Shown: positions 1 through 11,600 of the stretch, one piece after another | Numbering within the stretch: position 1 is the first letter of the stretch | How the letters are laid out: each line of letters begins with the position of its first letter | Source of the DNA: Apus apus | Taxonomy: Eukaryota; Chordata; Aves; Apodiformes; Apodidae | DNA length: 64,000 bases | Reading direction: 5' to 3' | Assembly: GCF_020740795.1 (NCBI RefSeq) | Contig: NC_067282.1 | Location: 168,174,274 to 168,238,273, forward strand | Position numbers and translations under genes: made by a program | The notes under the pieces: model-generated | Databases searched by the model: none | What the model was told of the DNA's origin: nothing | The model's input: the letters and a program-made list of their open reading frames with translations, nothing else

Positions 1-1399
1 CAATTACATTTGTGGAATGATAGATGAAGAGTTTCAAACATGCTTATTTTTTAGTAATTGAGCTTATAGGAATCTGCTCCGTAGGAGTTTTGCTCAGGGA
101 TAATTTAGGAGCAGGCCACTTTTGTTTTCACTTTAATAATATTTGGGATTTTGCTGAGCCCTTTTCACATAAATCAAGTACACAGCCTTCACATGAAGTG
201 ACAAAGAGGCTATTTTCATAGCATCTGTGATTTTTCACTGTGTGCGGCTTTCTGGAACCTGTGTACCAAGAATCATGTACTCAACTGAGTGTCTGGGAAT
301 TTTCTTAGCACCAGCTCCTCAGGGAAACGAGACCACTCCAAGACTCTCATAGGTTCCCTAATACTCTCAAGTGGGCATTACCTGAAGTGATGGCTGAAAG
401 CCTCTTGCAAGCATTTGAAAACTAGATTAGCTGTTATAAATCCAGTAGAAGAGGCCATGGGATTGAAAGAACTCAAATGTTATCAGCCATCCTCATTAGT
501 ACACTTCATAAGTAAATAATGACCAGCAGATCAACTTTCCTAATGAAAATCAATTATCTAGAGCAAGCACAAATACTCAGGAAAAAGGTGGTCTATAACG
601 GAACTCAGTGAAAAAAGTAATTCAAATATAAAGACAGTAAAACAAAATCATCCTGTTAAATTCACTAATTCCAATAGAAGCAAAGCATGTACAAATAGGG
701 CTATTTCACATTTTACTATAAAGACAATAGGCCAGTTCACAACTGGAACAGACTGGTGCATTATTTTGGCTCGACTCAAGTGATCTGAATCCTCGTGTGT
801 AGCAAAATTTTACAGGAGGTAAAGTCTTCATAATCCTAAACATTTCATGTATTCAGAGCAGATTACATTAGTACCTATTCACACTCTTTACTCTTATTAG
901 AGTGCACCTATTCACATACATTTACCTGGAAGTTTATCCCATGCTTGAAACCACCCCAGCACCTGTTGCACCTGTGCCATCATCTTACAGGGACCTGCTT
1001 CTACCTCCCGGCAGGGCTTTCAGCAGGGACACTGCACATCCTCTGCACGACGCTGCCCCTCGTTTTCACGTCCCAGCTAGTCAGCAGAAGCTGGGAAACC
1101 TCAACGCCGGCTGCTCAGCAGGGAAGTGCCACAGGCAGGGACAAGCGCGTGGGATTTGCATCCCGCCACACAGAGCTCTAGATGCCGGGCTGCGGGGTTT
1201 GTGAGTGCCTCGAAAAGGCAGGACCTGGGACACAGCACCAGCGCACAGCGGCGGCAGGACTCACCACCGGCTTTCGAAACTCAAGCAGTTAAAAACACCT
1301 GACGCGGACCCCAGTGCTTTGCTATGATTCCAACAGCAACGCAGCTCACGCCAGCAGTAAGGGCTTCATTCTCAGGAAACTTTCGGTACTGTCAGAACA
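1..1399 (-). other. TPH2: TPH2 intron 1 (5' part)
   Basis: Unique AT-rich sequence becoming GC-rich towards the CpG island. No exon resembling TPH2 residues 36 onward was found on the minus strand, so intron 1 extends past the left edge. The only notable site is an RE1-like pair of half-sites at 1232-1252. Confidence 0.6.
1232..1252 (+). promoter_or_regulatory. Possible RE1/NRSE-like REST site in TPH2 intron 1
   Basis: The plus strand carries a CAGCACC half-site followed by ACAGCGGC, both close to the halves of the RE1 consensus bound by the repressor REST/NRSF. The gap between halves is 5 nt (AGCGC) rather than the canonical 4, which weakens the call. REST control of mammalian TPH2 has been reported, so the location is suggestive. 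Only the half-site match is seen directly. Confidence 0.3.
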
Positions 1400-1652
1400 C
1401 GCTGCCACGGCAGCGTTTTGAACGAGGAGCGACGGGTCTGCAAGGGAAGCTTCCCCGCCCGCTGTCACCGCGGAACACCGCCGGTTCGCGGGCCGGTTCC
1501 GAGCCGGGGGGACGCTCCGGGCGCCCCGGACGGGCCAGCGGGACCCGGCCCAGCGGGACCCGGCCCAGCTGGCAGCGCCCCCGGCCGCGGCCACCACCCC
1601 CGCCCCGCTGCCGGGCAGGGCGAGAAGCCCCGCTCCCAGCCCCGCCACTTAC

Positions 1653-1757
1653 GGTGAAGCTGCCGACAGGCGGGCGCTCCTCCGGCGGGGCCGAGTCCAG
1701 CGAGAAGCCCCTCCGCGCCCAGTACTTGCTGGAGAACATCATCATGGCGGGCTGCAT
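1653..1757 (-). CDS. TPH2: TPH2 coding exon 1 (tryptophan 5-hydroxylase 2, N-terminus only)
   Basis: Encodes the first 35 residues of neuronal tryptophan hydroxylase, the iron- and tetrahydrobiopterin-dependent enzyme that converts tryptophan to 5-hydroxytryptophan in serotonergic neurons. The opening [19 protein letters not shown] followed by LDSA is essentially the mammalian TPH2 N-terminus. It includes the RRGFS segment, whose Ser19 is the known PKA/CaMKII and 14-3-3 site. The following residues ([12 protein letters not shown]) diverge and are proline-rich. The exon ends in phase 0 at a perfect donor (GTAAGT, minus strand 1652-1647). The first ATG has C at -3, a weak context. In-frame ATGs at codons 5-7 lie close behind, so leaky initiation is possible. 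The ACT regulatory and catalytic domains are encoded by later exons left of the window; I found no second exon in 1-1652. Confidence 0.95.
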
Positions 1758-1814
1758 GGGGCCGGCCGGGCGGGGGGCAGCGCCGCGCTCTGCCCGCCTC
1801 GCCCCGCGCCGGCT

Positions 1815-1823
1815 CCTTTTATA
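1815..1823 (-). promoter_or_regulatory. TPH2: TATA box of TPH2
   Basis: The minus strand reads TATAAAAGG here, a textbook TATA element inside a CpG island. It lies 58 nt upstream of the TPH2 start codon, predicting transcription initiation near 1785-1792 and a short 5'UTR of roughly 30 nt. The position relative to the exon is seen directly; the start site is inferred. Confidence 0.8.
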
Positions 1824-2377
1824 CGCCCCCGCGGGGACTGATGGAAACCCGATTACGGGAGACCCGTCTCCGGGTGACGAGAGCCGCCGGCGGATGGACG
1901 CCCACGGCCCCGCTCAGCTCAGCCGCCGCCGCGCACCCCCAGCGCCGCCGGGCGGGACGGGCAGGGCTGCTGCCCCTGCGCCCTGCCCGGCCTTGTCGCC
2001 CCCGCCCCGGCAGGAGCCCCCCAGGGCCGGGGGGGCGGCCCGGGGCTGGCTGTGCCGGCCGCAGCCCGGAGGCGGGTCCCCCCGGCCGGCCGCGGGGCTG
2101 CCGCTGGGGAAAGCCTTCGCCTTCCCCGGCCCCGCCGCGGGGGCACCGGCCGGTCCCTCGGCCCCTCCGCCGGCCGCGGGCGGGGAGACACCGCCTGGAG
2201 CCCGAGCCGAGAAGCCAAAGCAGCCTGGCCTCTCCCTCCAGCGCGGGCAGGGTGGGAAAGGGCCGGGGCAGGGCTCCCAGCCCAGGGACACGCTGCCACC
2301 GCGGCCCTGGAGGAGAACAGGGCCGGGACAGCAGGGTCCAGCGGGGACTGTGTGCCAAAGAAAAGCAGGAGCTGAAG

Positions 2378-2416
2378 TTTCTGTACAGAAAAGTTGTGCT
2401 GACATTTTGATGTCAG
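2378..2416. repeat. Two adjacent short dyads upstream of TPH2
   Basis: TTTCTGTACAGAAA (2378-2391) is a perfect 14-bp palindrome. Seven bases later comes an inverted repeat with 7-bp arms, CTGACAT and ATGTCAG (2399-2405 and 2410-2416), around a TTTG loop. They lie about 620-660 bp upstream of the TPH2 start codon. Such symmetry suits dimeric transcription factors, but no specific factor is indicated. Confidence 0.4.
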
Positions 2417-5400
2417 AAATTCTTTGATGTAGAAACTCAGTCTCTCTCCCTTTCAGACAGTGCTGCTTTGAAAGCGACGCTGGTCCAGGGAAGAGGTGCT
2501 GAAGGATAGGAGTGGTACCTCAGAATGGAAGATTGAACACACCTTATATATTGAAGGGTGACTGTTGACATGCAAAAAGTACTGCCAGTTAAAGAGAATG
2601 CTTAACTGGAGATCTGAGACAACAGCAGCTGTGGTTTCTGCCTGACCTGTGAAAGAGCCAGACTCCCATCATCAGACTCTTCTAACCACAACATCTGTAA
2701 AGCAATTAATCACCTCTGAAGGTAAAACAATCCCATACAGCTCCTGGGACTCCTTTATATTTATATGTATATTACAGTTTCACTTGTCTCTTAAATAACC
2801 ATGTCTCTGGGGCAAAGATTTTAATTTTTTTTAAGAACTTGTTTCCTATTTAATCTCAGGCTACTATTAACTCAAATTGTGAGCAGAAAGCAATTGCTGA
2901 AACAATAACTGGATTGGGAGCACTGGTTCATTAAGGTTCCTTCAAATGCACACAGTTTTCTCTGTTCAAACGTACCAGACAGGGGAAACAGTCACTTCTT
3001 CCTCTTGAAAACACTGTCAGTGACTTGCCCTGCAGCCTTCCCGAAGGGGGGCAACCTAGCTGAATGTGACAGCTGGCATCAGGTGGCCTTAACTTTGTAC
3101 ACATACTGATCATGCAGATTGAGAGCAAAAAGTTAAAATTAAACCTACTGGCACTGAGACACTAGGCAGGGAACTGCACAAGGCAAGTAGCAGGAGGTAT
3201 CGTTCATAGTACTCAGCTTCATGCCACATCTCCCTCTGAGTTGCAGATTGCCTCCCTCCCCAACCTCAATTCCTTTAGCCTTGCTAGACTCCACATCTTG
3301 TAACTAGCATTTACATGTCTGCATCATCAGGGCATTCATTTTGCTCTTAAAAAGAGACCAACACAGAAGCACAACAGAAGATCCGAGACCATTTCATAGC
3401 TCCCATGGGGTTGCACAGAATTTTACCATTTGTCACAACTAACAAAATGCAGCAAAAGTTTCCTGTCTAAACTGGTCATTGCCATGACCCCCTTCTTAAA
3501 ATACTGTCATGCTTGATATTCAGGACTGGGAGAGGTTCACAGCTGCCTCAGAACTGGGGGGAGGCCTGAGGAAAATCCTTTTAGCTTCTCTTTTCCAGAG
3601 TTCTCATGTGTGAAATGTAATAAGGATCCGTTCTTCTGCTTGACAGTAAGATTGTAATAATATTTGGTTCTCCTCTATCTGCTTCCGTAATACAAATCAA
3701 CCATTTTTGGCATGCTAAACCAGAAAGCTGTACTTCTTTTTCCCAGTTAGGGGAAAGTATGTTTAGTTGTGATAGTTCAGTCTCATATCCTAAGTTATCA
3801 AGTGATATTTTCTGTCTGTTTATTGTTTTTTTATTAATAGGAAGCACATCAGTCTTCAAACTTGGATATTCCTACCTGCTATGTCTAAGAAACCTAGACA
3901 AGGTTCTTGCAGCTGAACAATGTATGAGAGTGAGTCCCCTTAGCACTCTCTGAACGCTCCAATGATGAAACAAAGCTCTGTTAGATGCTAACTTTGCAGC
4001 TGGGACACAAATCAATGACCCTCCTACCCAGGAGCCTTGCTACTTATCAAGGCTCTGTGCAGTAACTAGAGTGTGGCAAAGGTTTTCATAAGCTCTTCAG
4101 GCTAAGTCATGGATGCAAAACAAACAAAATATACACTGCATCAACAGGTACTTGTAACAGGCAGGGAAGACTAAAATTCAACTATTTTAACCATGCTGCC
4201 TTCCCATGAATCCCACAAAGAGATGGCTTCTCCTTGGAAAGGAAGTTACCCTTCTGCAACTTGTATTTTGTAGGTGAACTTTCCTGTATCAATGCCAGAA
4301 GGAAAGACATACATTTATGGACTGAAAATGTTTATTTCTTCTTTGCTGTACCAACAGTACAGAGCTGGCATATGGCTCTGAGAATACTTCTAAGCTACAG
4401 ATTTTGTTTAGAGCTCAACTAATTTCTCTATAGTTCACAGTGCTGAATATTGAACACAAGTGAACACTTAGAATCGCTGAACAAAAAAACGGAAGCTCAT
4501 TGAAGCCACTATTAAAAATATCTGGTCTGGAGTGCATGTCAGGGTGTCACACAGAAACCTTATTTCACCTTGAGAAACCTTGTTAATGTTGATAGTAAGA
4601 AATAAAGAGATAAGCTTACTTTTAACTCTGAAAGGCATTTTACTGCCTATAATCACAACTCAGAAACTGCAAGATCCTCTCTAGTTTAGGCACACACATT
4701 TTCCTCTCATGGGAAAAGAGTCACCATTGTCATTAAGCTTAAAAAATTGCAGAATTCTCAAGTGGAAATTTAAATCTGAAGCAACTATGTGAGATGTTTT
4801 CAATGTTGGAGTAATTTTTTCCCCCTTAAGAGATACTGACTGTCCATTTCAGCATAGTTTTCCTTAAAACTATTTGTAGCATCTTAGTTTGGTGACACTA
4901 GCAACCTGATCCATTTGATTTTAACAGGAGGATAAAATTTGCACTACTATTACTAAGAAGTCTTTGTCTAAGGGCATGGTACAGCAGGAAGGAGAACTTT
5001 CAAGTCATCATGTGGCAGAACAGGGAAATAATTGAAACTATGAAAATGTAGAAAAAAGCATGAAGAAAGATGGACTTCACAAGGACAAAAAATGAAAAGA
5101 ACAACATTATTCAATGTAAGGTCAAAAAGCAGCCAAGGAGAACAGATGGGCTTATTACTAATGCAAGAGGTGTTGACATAAGCAGAAAACAAAGTCTGAA
5201 TACCTAAGCAAATAACAATTTAGTTGGTAAAACAAGAACTTTGTGAAATAATTCACAAGTGGACTAGCCAAAGGAGCTTCTTCAACAAGAAGAGAAAGAT
5301 GTACAATCTGTTTCCACATTATCAAAGATACACACACCAGCTCTGAAGTCTGTTTCTCTGAATGACAGGTCTGCTGAAAAATGTGATAAGAACTTAATTT

Positions 5401-5720
5401 TTAAGTCATGAAGATTTGGAAGTTAAGTCATCCGTTAAGTCATCCAGGATTTGGCAGAAAAAAATGAGAGGCTCTAGTAGATATTATTTGAGCCAACAGA
5501 GAGGAACTGGTTGAAAATACTATACAGAAGGCAGAATGTGTAAGAATGAACATAAAATTAATTCACAATCTTCAGAGGAAAAAAAAAAGATCCTGAGAAG
5601 AAAGAGAAATTGACAAGTTCAGAAAAGAGGTCTTCAGTACATTCAGTTATTACAACCCCCAGCGGGAGGAAAGCTAGCATAGAAAGACAATTCTTTCCTT
5701 GCTTCAGGAAAAAATAGTTA
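2417..5720. other. Intergenic DNA upstream of TPH2
   Basis: No coding potential or recognised gene. The sequence is unique and AT-rich. The right part (about 4990-5720) has purine-rich, ORF-free sequence that could be a more decayed portion of the old LINE seen at 6560-7060, but I cannot align it with confidence. A 12-bp direct duplication (GTTAAGTCATCC) occurs around 5423-5447. Confidence 0.5.
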
Positions 5721-6100
5721 CACAGAATTGTTGTGGTTGAAAAAAAACTTTCACTGAGTCCAACTGCTAACCAAGCACTGCCAAGTCCACCACTAAACCA
5801 TGTCTCTAAGTACCACATCTACATGTCTTCTAAATACCTCCCTGGATGGTGACACCACCACTTCCCTGGGCAGCCTGCTCCAGTGCCTGAAAACCCTTTT
5901 GGTGAAGAAATTTTTACTAATATCCAATCTAAACCTACCTGGGAGAGAAGATTGACCCCCACCTGCTATAACTTCCTTTCAAGTAGTTTAGAGAGCCTCC
6001 TCTTCTCCAGGCTAAATAATCCCAGTTTCCTCAGCCACTCTTCGTAAGACTTGTGCTCTAGACACTTCACCAGTTTCCTTGTCCTTATTTGGACACTTCA
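5721..6100 (-). mobile_element. CR1 LINE 3' fragment
   Basis: The minus strand matches the 3' end of an avian CR1 non-LTR retrotransposon. Read on the plus strand, the hallmark antisense phrases appear: CACTGCCAAGTCCACCACTA, GATGGTGACACCACCACTTC, CCTGGGCAGCCTGCTCCAGT and GGTGAAGAAATTTTTACTAA. It is truncated at its 5' end, as most CR1 copies are. Divergence is moderate. Old LINE sequence begins to the right and may also flank it on the left. Confidence 0.9.
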
Positions 6101-6364
6101 TCAGGAAAAGTGATGAAAATGAAAAAGAAAAAATGAGCTTACAGGACATAAAAACTAGAAATAAGCTACTAAATACAGGCATTATAACACATCAGTACAT
6201 AATGGCCATGGTAGAAAATTTGTAGTAATTAATATAGGACATCAAATAGCAATTTTTTCTATAAATACAGCAGCAGAAAGGAGAATTGAAGTATTAGACC
6301 ACTACTGAACACACGGGAAAGGACAAAACATTAAAAACTTATAATTAGCTAAGTATTTAATGTG

Positions 6365-6375
6365 CCCCCCCCCCC
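6365..6375 (+). repeat. Poly-C run (11 nt)
   Basis: Eleven consecutive cytosines followed by a TTTTC-rich tract, unusual in this AT-rich setting. Probably a slippage-prone homopolymer; its exact length could be a sequencing artefact. Confidence 0.7.
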
Positions 6376-6559
6376 TTTTCTTTTTCCATAATTATTTGCT
6401 GAAAGATTCAACTGTGACCAGGAGTCTATCAAAATTAATAGCAAGGGCAGAGAGGTAAGCTCATAGCTTTTAACAAGATGAAACAACATTGGAGGATACT
6501 TCGGATAAGTCTGATGATAGTAAAGGAGTTGGCAGAGAAACCACACTTGCAGAGAAGGT

Positions 6560-7060
6560 TCATTAAATCCCTGCCATCAATAACTACTTCAAGAACTCAG
6601 GAGATGGACAAGTGACAAAAGACTGGGAAAAGGCCAAAATTATGTCAGTTTCAAGAAGATACTGGGAAGAAAGACTGAAGAATTATGGACCAGTCTAATT
6701 TAATTTAAGAAAACAGAAGTACCAAAATTGCCTGTAAAGACCTAGAAGATAACAGATGATTAAACAGTCAAAATGGATTTGCTGAGAAAAATTGAGTCAA
6801 GCAAATCTCATTTCCTTTTATGACTCAAAAACAATACATGCCATTCATCTTGATGGTAGTGAAGCATGTGGCATGGTCTCTCATAATATTCCCGTGAGAC
6901 AGATAAGGAAACCAGGTCCAGATGAAACTAACAGATTGGACAAAGGGGTGGGTTCACTGTTGAATGAAAGGGTGCAGAGGAGAAAGCCACAAGTACTTAC
7001 CCTCACTCCTGTACTATTTAGTAATAGCTTAAATGACTGTGTAGAGACCACCCATGAATT
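6560..7060 (+). mobile_element. Decayed LINE (CR1/L3-like) reverse-transcriptase remnant
   Basis: Broken translation preserves the skeleton of a CR1/L3-type reverse transcriptase. From 6792 it reads NLISFYD, then a degraded HLDGSEACGMVSHN corresponding to the LDFSKAFDxVSHN block of the RT fingers/palm, then LLNERVQRR and TPVLFSNSLND corresponding to WLxGRVQRV and GPVLFNIxIND. Upstream, DWEKAKIMSV and NYGPV correspond to the usual DWxxAxVxPI and NYRPVS blocks, interrupted by stops and frameshifts. The catalytic FADD segment is not recognisable. The element is inactive and much older than the flanking CR1 copies. Its outer limits are uncertain. Confidence 0.65.
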
Positions 7061-8205
7061 CCCAGATTGTACCTACCTCAGAGATGCTGTACCGGTTACA
7101 AAATTTAAACAGATCTTGGCAGGAAGAGGCCTCCTTGTAGATAACCAACTGCACAATTACAAGACAAGACAGGACTCATGTGAAGGGAGCCAGAAGTTAT
7201 AAAAAACAACCAGCTGCACAGAGTCATTCAGTTTGCCCTGGAAGTCCACAAACACCTGAAAAGTTCTGGCATTGATAGGCTGCAGGATCTACACAGGTAT
7301 CCTCCAAATGGATTAGACAAGCAGGTGGCAGAAGACAGACATGCCTTCCCACAGGAGATAGTCTAGCTACTCTCATTATGGACAAGCCTTTAAAAGTGCC
7401 TTCCAATATTGCAAATCTGTCATTTTAATAAGCTTGCTCAATGTATATACTCATACACCTGAAATGTATCAGCTCCTCCATGCAATTGACCTCACACTAC
7501 ACAAATTACTCGTAACAGCATAAAAGATGTAGTGGCACAGGGCAGAGAGCAAGGAACCAGAACTGACACTTCTGGTAGCAGTAGTTATGTTTTGCTGCTT
7601 GAGGAATTATCAATTACCTAAACCCAGGTATCTGTTCTTTAAAGACTTTCCTGGTCTCCTGCATCAGGTACTTTAAAAGTAACACCAGAAGAGGATTTAG
7701 GTCTCCAAGACCAATGCCCAAAGGTGACATGCACCCATATAACCTAAAGGACATCTGGACCAATTCATACACCAAGAGTGTTTTGGAAAGGTTTCTGGTG
7801 TTGCATCTCATCAAGTTATGAAAAGCAACAGAACAGCTGAATACAAGGTGCTTGCATAGAATAGAACAATTTTTTGCATCAGGTCTAGATAAGCACTTTA
7901 AAAGTGTCCTTGTCTATAGCAGGGACTGATTTTTTAATAATTGTTTTTTCTCTAACATGATCTCAGACACCATCAAGACTGGCTGTTGTCACACCAAACT
8001 GGGCTAGGCTGGGATGGAGTCAGCTTCCCAAACAGCAGCCCATATGGTGCTGTGCTTTGGGGTTGTGCCTGTAACAGTGCACCAGTGTGTCAGCTGTTGC
8101 TGAACTCCACCTGCACAGCATTGAGGCTCTCTCACTTCTTCCCCTGGGAGTGGGCAAGAAGTTCACAGCAGACAGAGCCAGGACAACTGACCCAAACAGG
8201 CCATG
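7061..8205. other. Intergenic DNA, no gene seen
   Basis: Apparently unique sequence. The first part may be the tail of the decayed LINE. No exon, RNA gene or clear repeat recognised. Confidence 0.4.
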
Positions 8206-8674
8206 AACCTGCTGGAGTGAATCCAGAGGAGGGCCATGAAGATGATCAGAGGGCTGGAGCACCTCTCGTATAGAGAGGGGCTCAGAGAGTTGGGGTCATT
8301 CAGCCCGGAGAAGAAAAGGCTCCAGGGAGACTTTATGGTGGCCTTCCACTATCTGAAGGGAACCCTGCAGGTAAGCTGAGGAGGGACTTTTTATAAGGGC
8401 ATCTAGTGATAGGATAAGGGGTAATGGCTTCAAACTGAAAGAGGGAAGATTTGGATTAGACATTAGGAAGAAATTCTTCACGATGAGGGTGGTGAGACAG
8501 TGGAACAGGTTGCCTAGGGAGGTTGTGGATGCCCCGTCTCTGGAAGTATTCAAGTCCAGGTTGGATGGGGCTCTGAGCAACCTGGTCTAGTGGGTTGGTC
8601 CATGGCAGGGGGGTTGGAACTAGATGATCTTTGAGGTCCCTTCCAGCCCAAACGATTCTATAATTCTGTGATTG
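8206..8674 (+). mobile_element. CR1 LINE 3' fragment
   Basis: Sense-strand CR1 3' end of about 470 bp. It starts at the typical ACCTGCTGGAG...CAGAGGAGGGCC segment and passes through ATGATCAGAGGGCTGGAGCA and ATTAGGAAGAAATTCTTCAC. It finishes with GATGATCTTTGAGGTCCCTT and the octamer-like tail ATTCTATAATTCTGTGATT. The microsatellite-like 3' terminus is intact, consistent with target-primed insertion and 5' truncation. Confidence 0.95.
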
Positions 8675-11600
8675 TGTTCCACACCACATGCCACTGTGCT
8701 CTGCAATAAAAGCTCAGGGAAAGCAGAAGGAAGCAGGGACATTTGTAGTAATGGCATATATCTTTCCTGGGAAGCTGTGCTGAGGCGTTGCTTTCCAGGA
8801 AATACCCAGACATCTGCCTGCTGATGGGCAGTAGGGAATTAAATTCTTTGCACTTTGCTTGCAGGAGCAGCTTTTGCTTTCCCTGTTAATCTAGAAAATG
8901 TCTCAATCCAAGAGCCTTCTTGCCTTTCTTCTATTTTCTCCCCATCCCATGGGAGAGGGAATTGGGCAAAGGGCTGGGTGGGTGCTTGGCTGCTAGTCAG
9001 GGTCAACCACAACACACAGAGAGGCAACAAGTAACCATCCCTTGCTGAACTGCTAACCTGGGCAACAATTTAAGCTCTACACAGTGGAGCTCTGCAGCTA
9101 GGTGGTTAATAACAAGACACATACATAGAAACAGTCTAAGAACTAATGTTAAGGTAGGATACACATAGCCCGCATAGTAAGAATATATACTGTAATCAAA
9201 TTCCTTCAAAACATAGCCCATCTAGAAGACTTAATTTATTTGAATGACATGGACAATTTGAAATATATATTTGATTCAATTGTGGAATTAATTTTGGATG
9301 AGGCAATAACATCCCACAATATATTTTTGCTTTGCAATTCACCAGAAAATTAAATTTATGCCAAAGCCATAGTGATTTAACATGAAAAAACAGCAGACAT
9401 TCTCTAAAAATAAAGATTAAAATTCCCACCTGAATGAAAAAAAATAATTCAAGCTTAATTTACACAAGGCCTGCACTACAATAACATTGCTTAATTGAAT
9501 AGCAGACATTTTCAAGTCTCACTAAATACGAAGCACAACTCATCTTTTACACCATTAAAAAAAAGCATCTGAAAGCATCTTTAAATCAAATATAATACCA
9601 CACATAAGAGAAATCTGTCTGTTAAGTGTTCAGTTATGTACCTGTGTCTCATCACCTTATCAGTGCTGATATACAGCCCTGTCAGCTATTTAGCCAGATG
9701 TAGGTGCACAACTGCACATCTAGAACCAAGGGCTGGGATTTCCTGCTTTCATCCCAGCCACCAGAGAGCAGCTCAGGGAATTTCTCCGTAAGAACAAGCA
9801 CTGCTCTCTCTGCCATGATTCTTTCACAGAGATAGAGATGGCACCAGCCACTGACCAGAAACATTCAGAAAACATTCAACAGATTTGAAAAATATGAGAA
9901 GATATTTAGCCAGCCACAGACAAAACCATGTTACCAGCCACTCTTCTACACCCCACAGACCAAACTTCAGTTTTAAGTTGCATCCATACAAGAATATTGA
10001 CTAAAACTGAGCATAAGCAATAGCGAACACATTTCCTAAGCAAATTATTACTCCTGCACACAGCCTGCTTAATCCAGTTCCTCACTGCTTCAGCCAGCTG
10101 TGGCCAAAGAATTTTATAGAGTAATACCTGAGGGAAAACTGGAGAGAATAACTGAAGAGGGACCATCAATGTCTTAAATTTGTCCACTAGAAAACTGTTT
10201 TTTAAGAAAAAACTTGTTAGCTACAGAACTGGGCTTGTTGAACATGACTGCCTTAATTAGCTACAGATCAAAACAAAAATGTTGCTAATACAATCAACAT
10301 CACAGTATTTCCATATCTGGTTATTAAGGCAATCGGGACCTGTTATAACACATATGTAGCCTTTATATTCTTTAGGAAAATCACCCACAACAACAAATAC
10401 AACTCCCCACACCTGACAGGGGATTGAAGGCCACTGGCAACAGCTACAATGTTCACTGAGTGCAAACGTGGGCATTATAAATGTACTGGACAGACACACA
10501 TTTGCTAAACGTATTCAATACAACTGAAGCATTAAGTGATTACTACAGGCAATTAAGTATAGCATCATTCTTTTAAAATTTGTTTGGTATTTTTTTCAAC
10601 CTCCAAGTATCAAAACCATTCTATAAACATCCTCAATGGGCAAAACTGCCAAGAACTTTCAGTCTGTAAGCTTTTCTCTTGTCCTCAAACAGAAGAAAAA
10701 GCTGTCAAGAATGTACTTTCAAAACAAATATAATTGCCCAAAAAGGCAGAATAGAGAAAAATCTCAAGCGAAGATCTACGTAAGTGTAATTTTCACCTTG
10801 GAAATGGGAGTTCTTCTGGGATACTGCTACAATTGAGACACTTTAAATGCTGACCTCTGAGTCACACCTTAAACCCACAAGCTTAACAAATTTGCAAGAA
10901 CAAAACAAGCATTGTCTTTTTTTATAGCTTGGCAACTGTAACCAAAAAAGTATTCTGTTAACTCATCTTTGCTATTTCTAAGCAATCTAAATCATACATA
11001 TACAAAATAAATGCAATTACACATCCAGAACCTCCAACCCATAGCATTTTTTCAGCCATCACCATCCTGATTAAGCCCTCTCACAGTGTCTGTAGTCTCA
11101 GTTTAGACTAAATCCAACCCGAACAATCAGGAATAGTTTGTTGGAGGATGAAATTTCTCTTAATTGCAACTCCGCACAGCTGCCTTTCAGCAGGAAGGCA
11201 AGTACAGATAACGAACACTGCATTAGATCTTATTGTTGGGAAGAGGAGCAAACCTACTTACTTCAAAGCTTCAAACAGCAGCTGCTCACTGTGTATTCAG
11301 GAGCAGCCTTCTCATCCTTGACATCAGAGTGCTTAATACAGAAGGAGAAGATCAATAATGATACTCAAAAAGGAAAGGAAAACCTTAAGGGCTGGTAGTA
11401 TTTCTTAGCAGCCATTGCTGTAATTCTAAGAAAAGACAGAATTTCACTTAAAGATCTTTTTCCTAAACATCTGAATGTTCATATTTAGTTATAATTTTGA
11501 GATTGGAGCACATTGTATATTATTTTTTGTGGTCACATATCCTGAATTACTCACAACCATGTGCAGTTAATTGCCTGTTGCAGCTCTGTTTCAGGCGTTT

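Larger units (their letters stand above)
1400..2350. promoter_or_regulatory. CpG island covering the TPH2 promoter and exon 1
   Basis: A strongly GC-rich, CpG-dense block stands out from the AT-rich surroundings. It spans TPH2 exon 1, its TATA box and about 500 bp upstream. Several long open frames on both strands here result from the base composition and resemble no protein. A 15-bp unit is tandemly duplicated at 1536-1565 in intron 1. Confidence 0.85.

Noticed and set aside
358-410. Exon-like segment on the minus strand ending TTCAG/GTAATG, considered as TPH2 exon 2
   Set aside because: Its translations do not resemble TPH2 residues after 35 and one frame is interrupted by a stop.
1324-2427. 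367-codon plus-strand frame across the TPH2 CpG island
   Set aside because: Same GC-driven absence of stops; it runs antisense through TPH2 exon 1 and promoter and shows no protein features.
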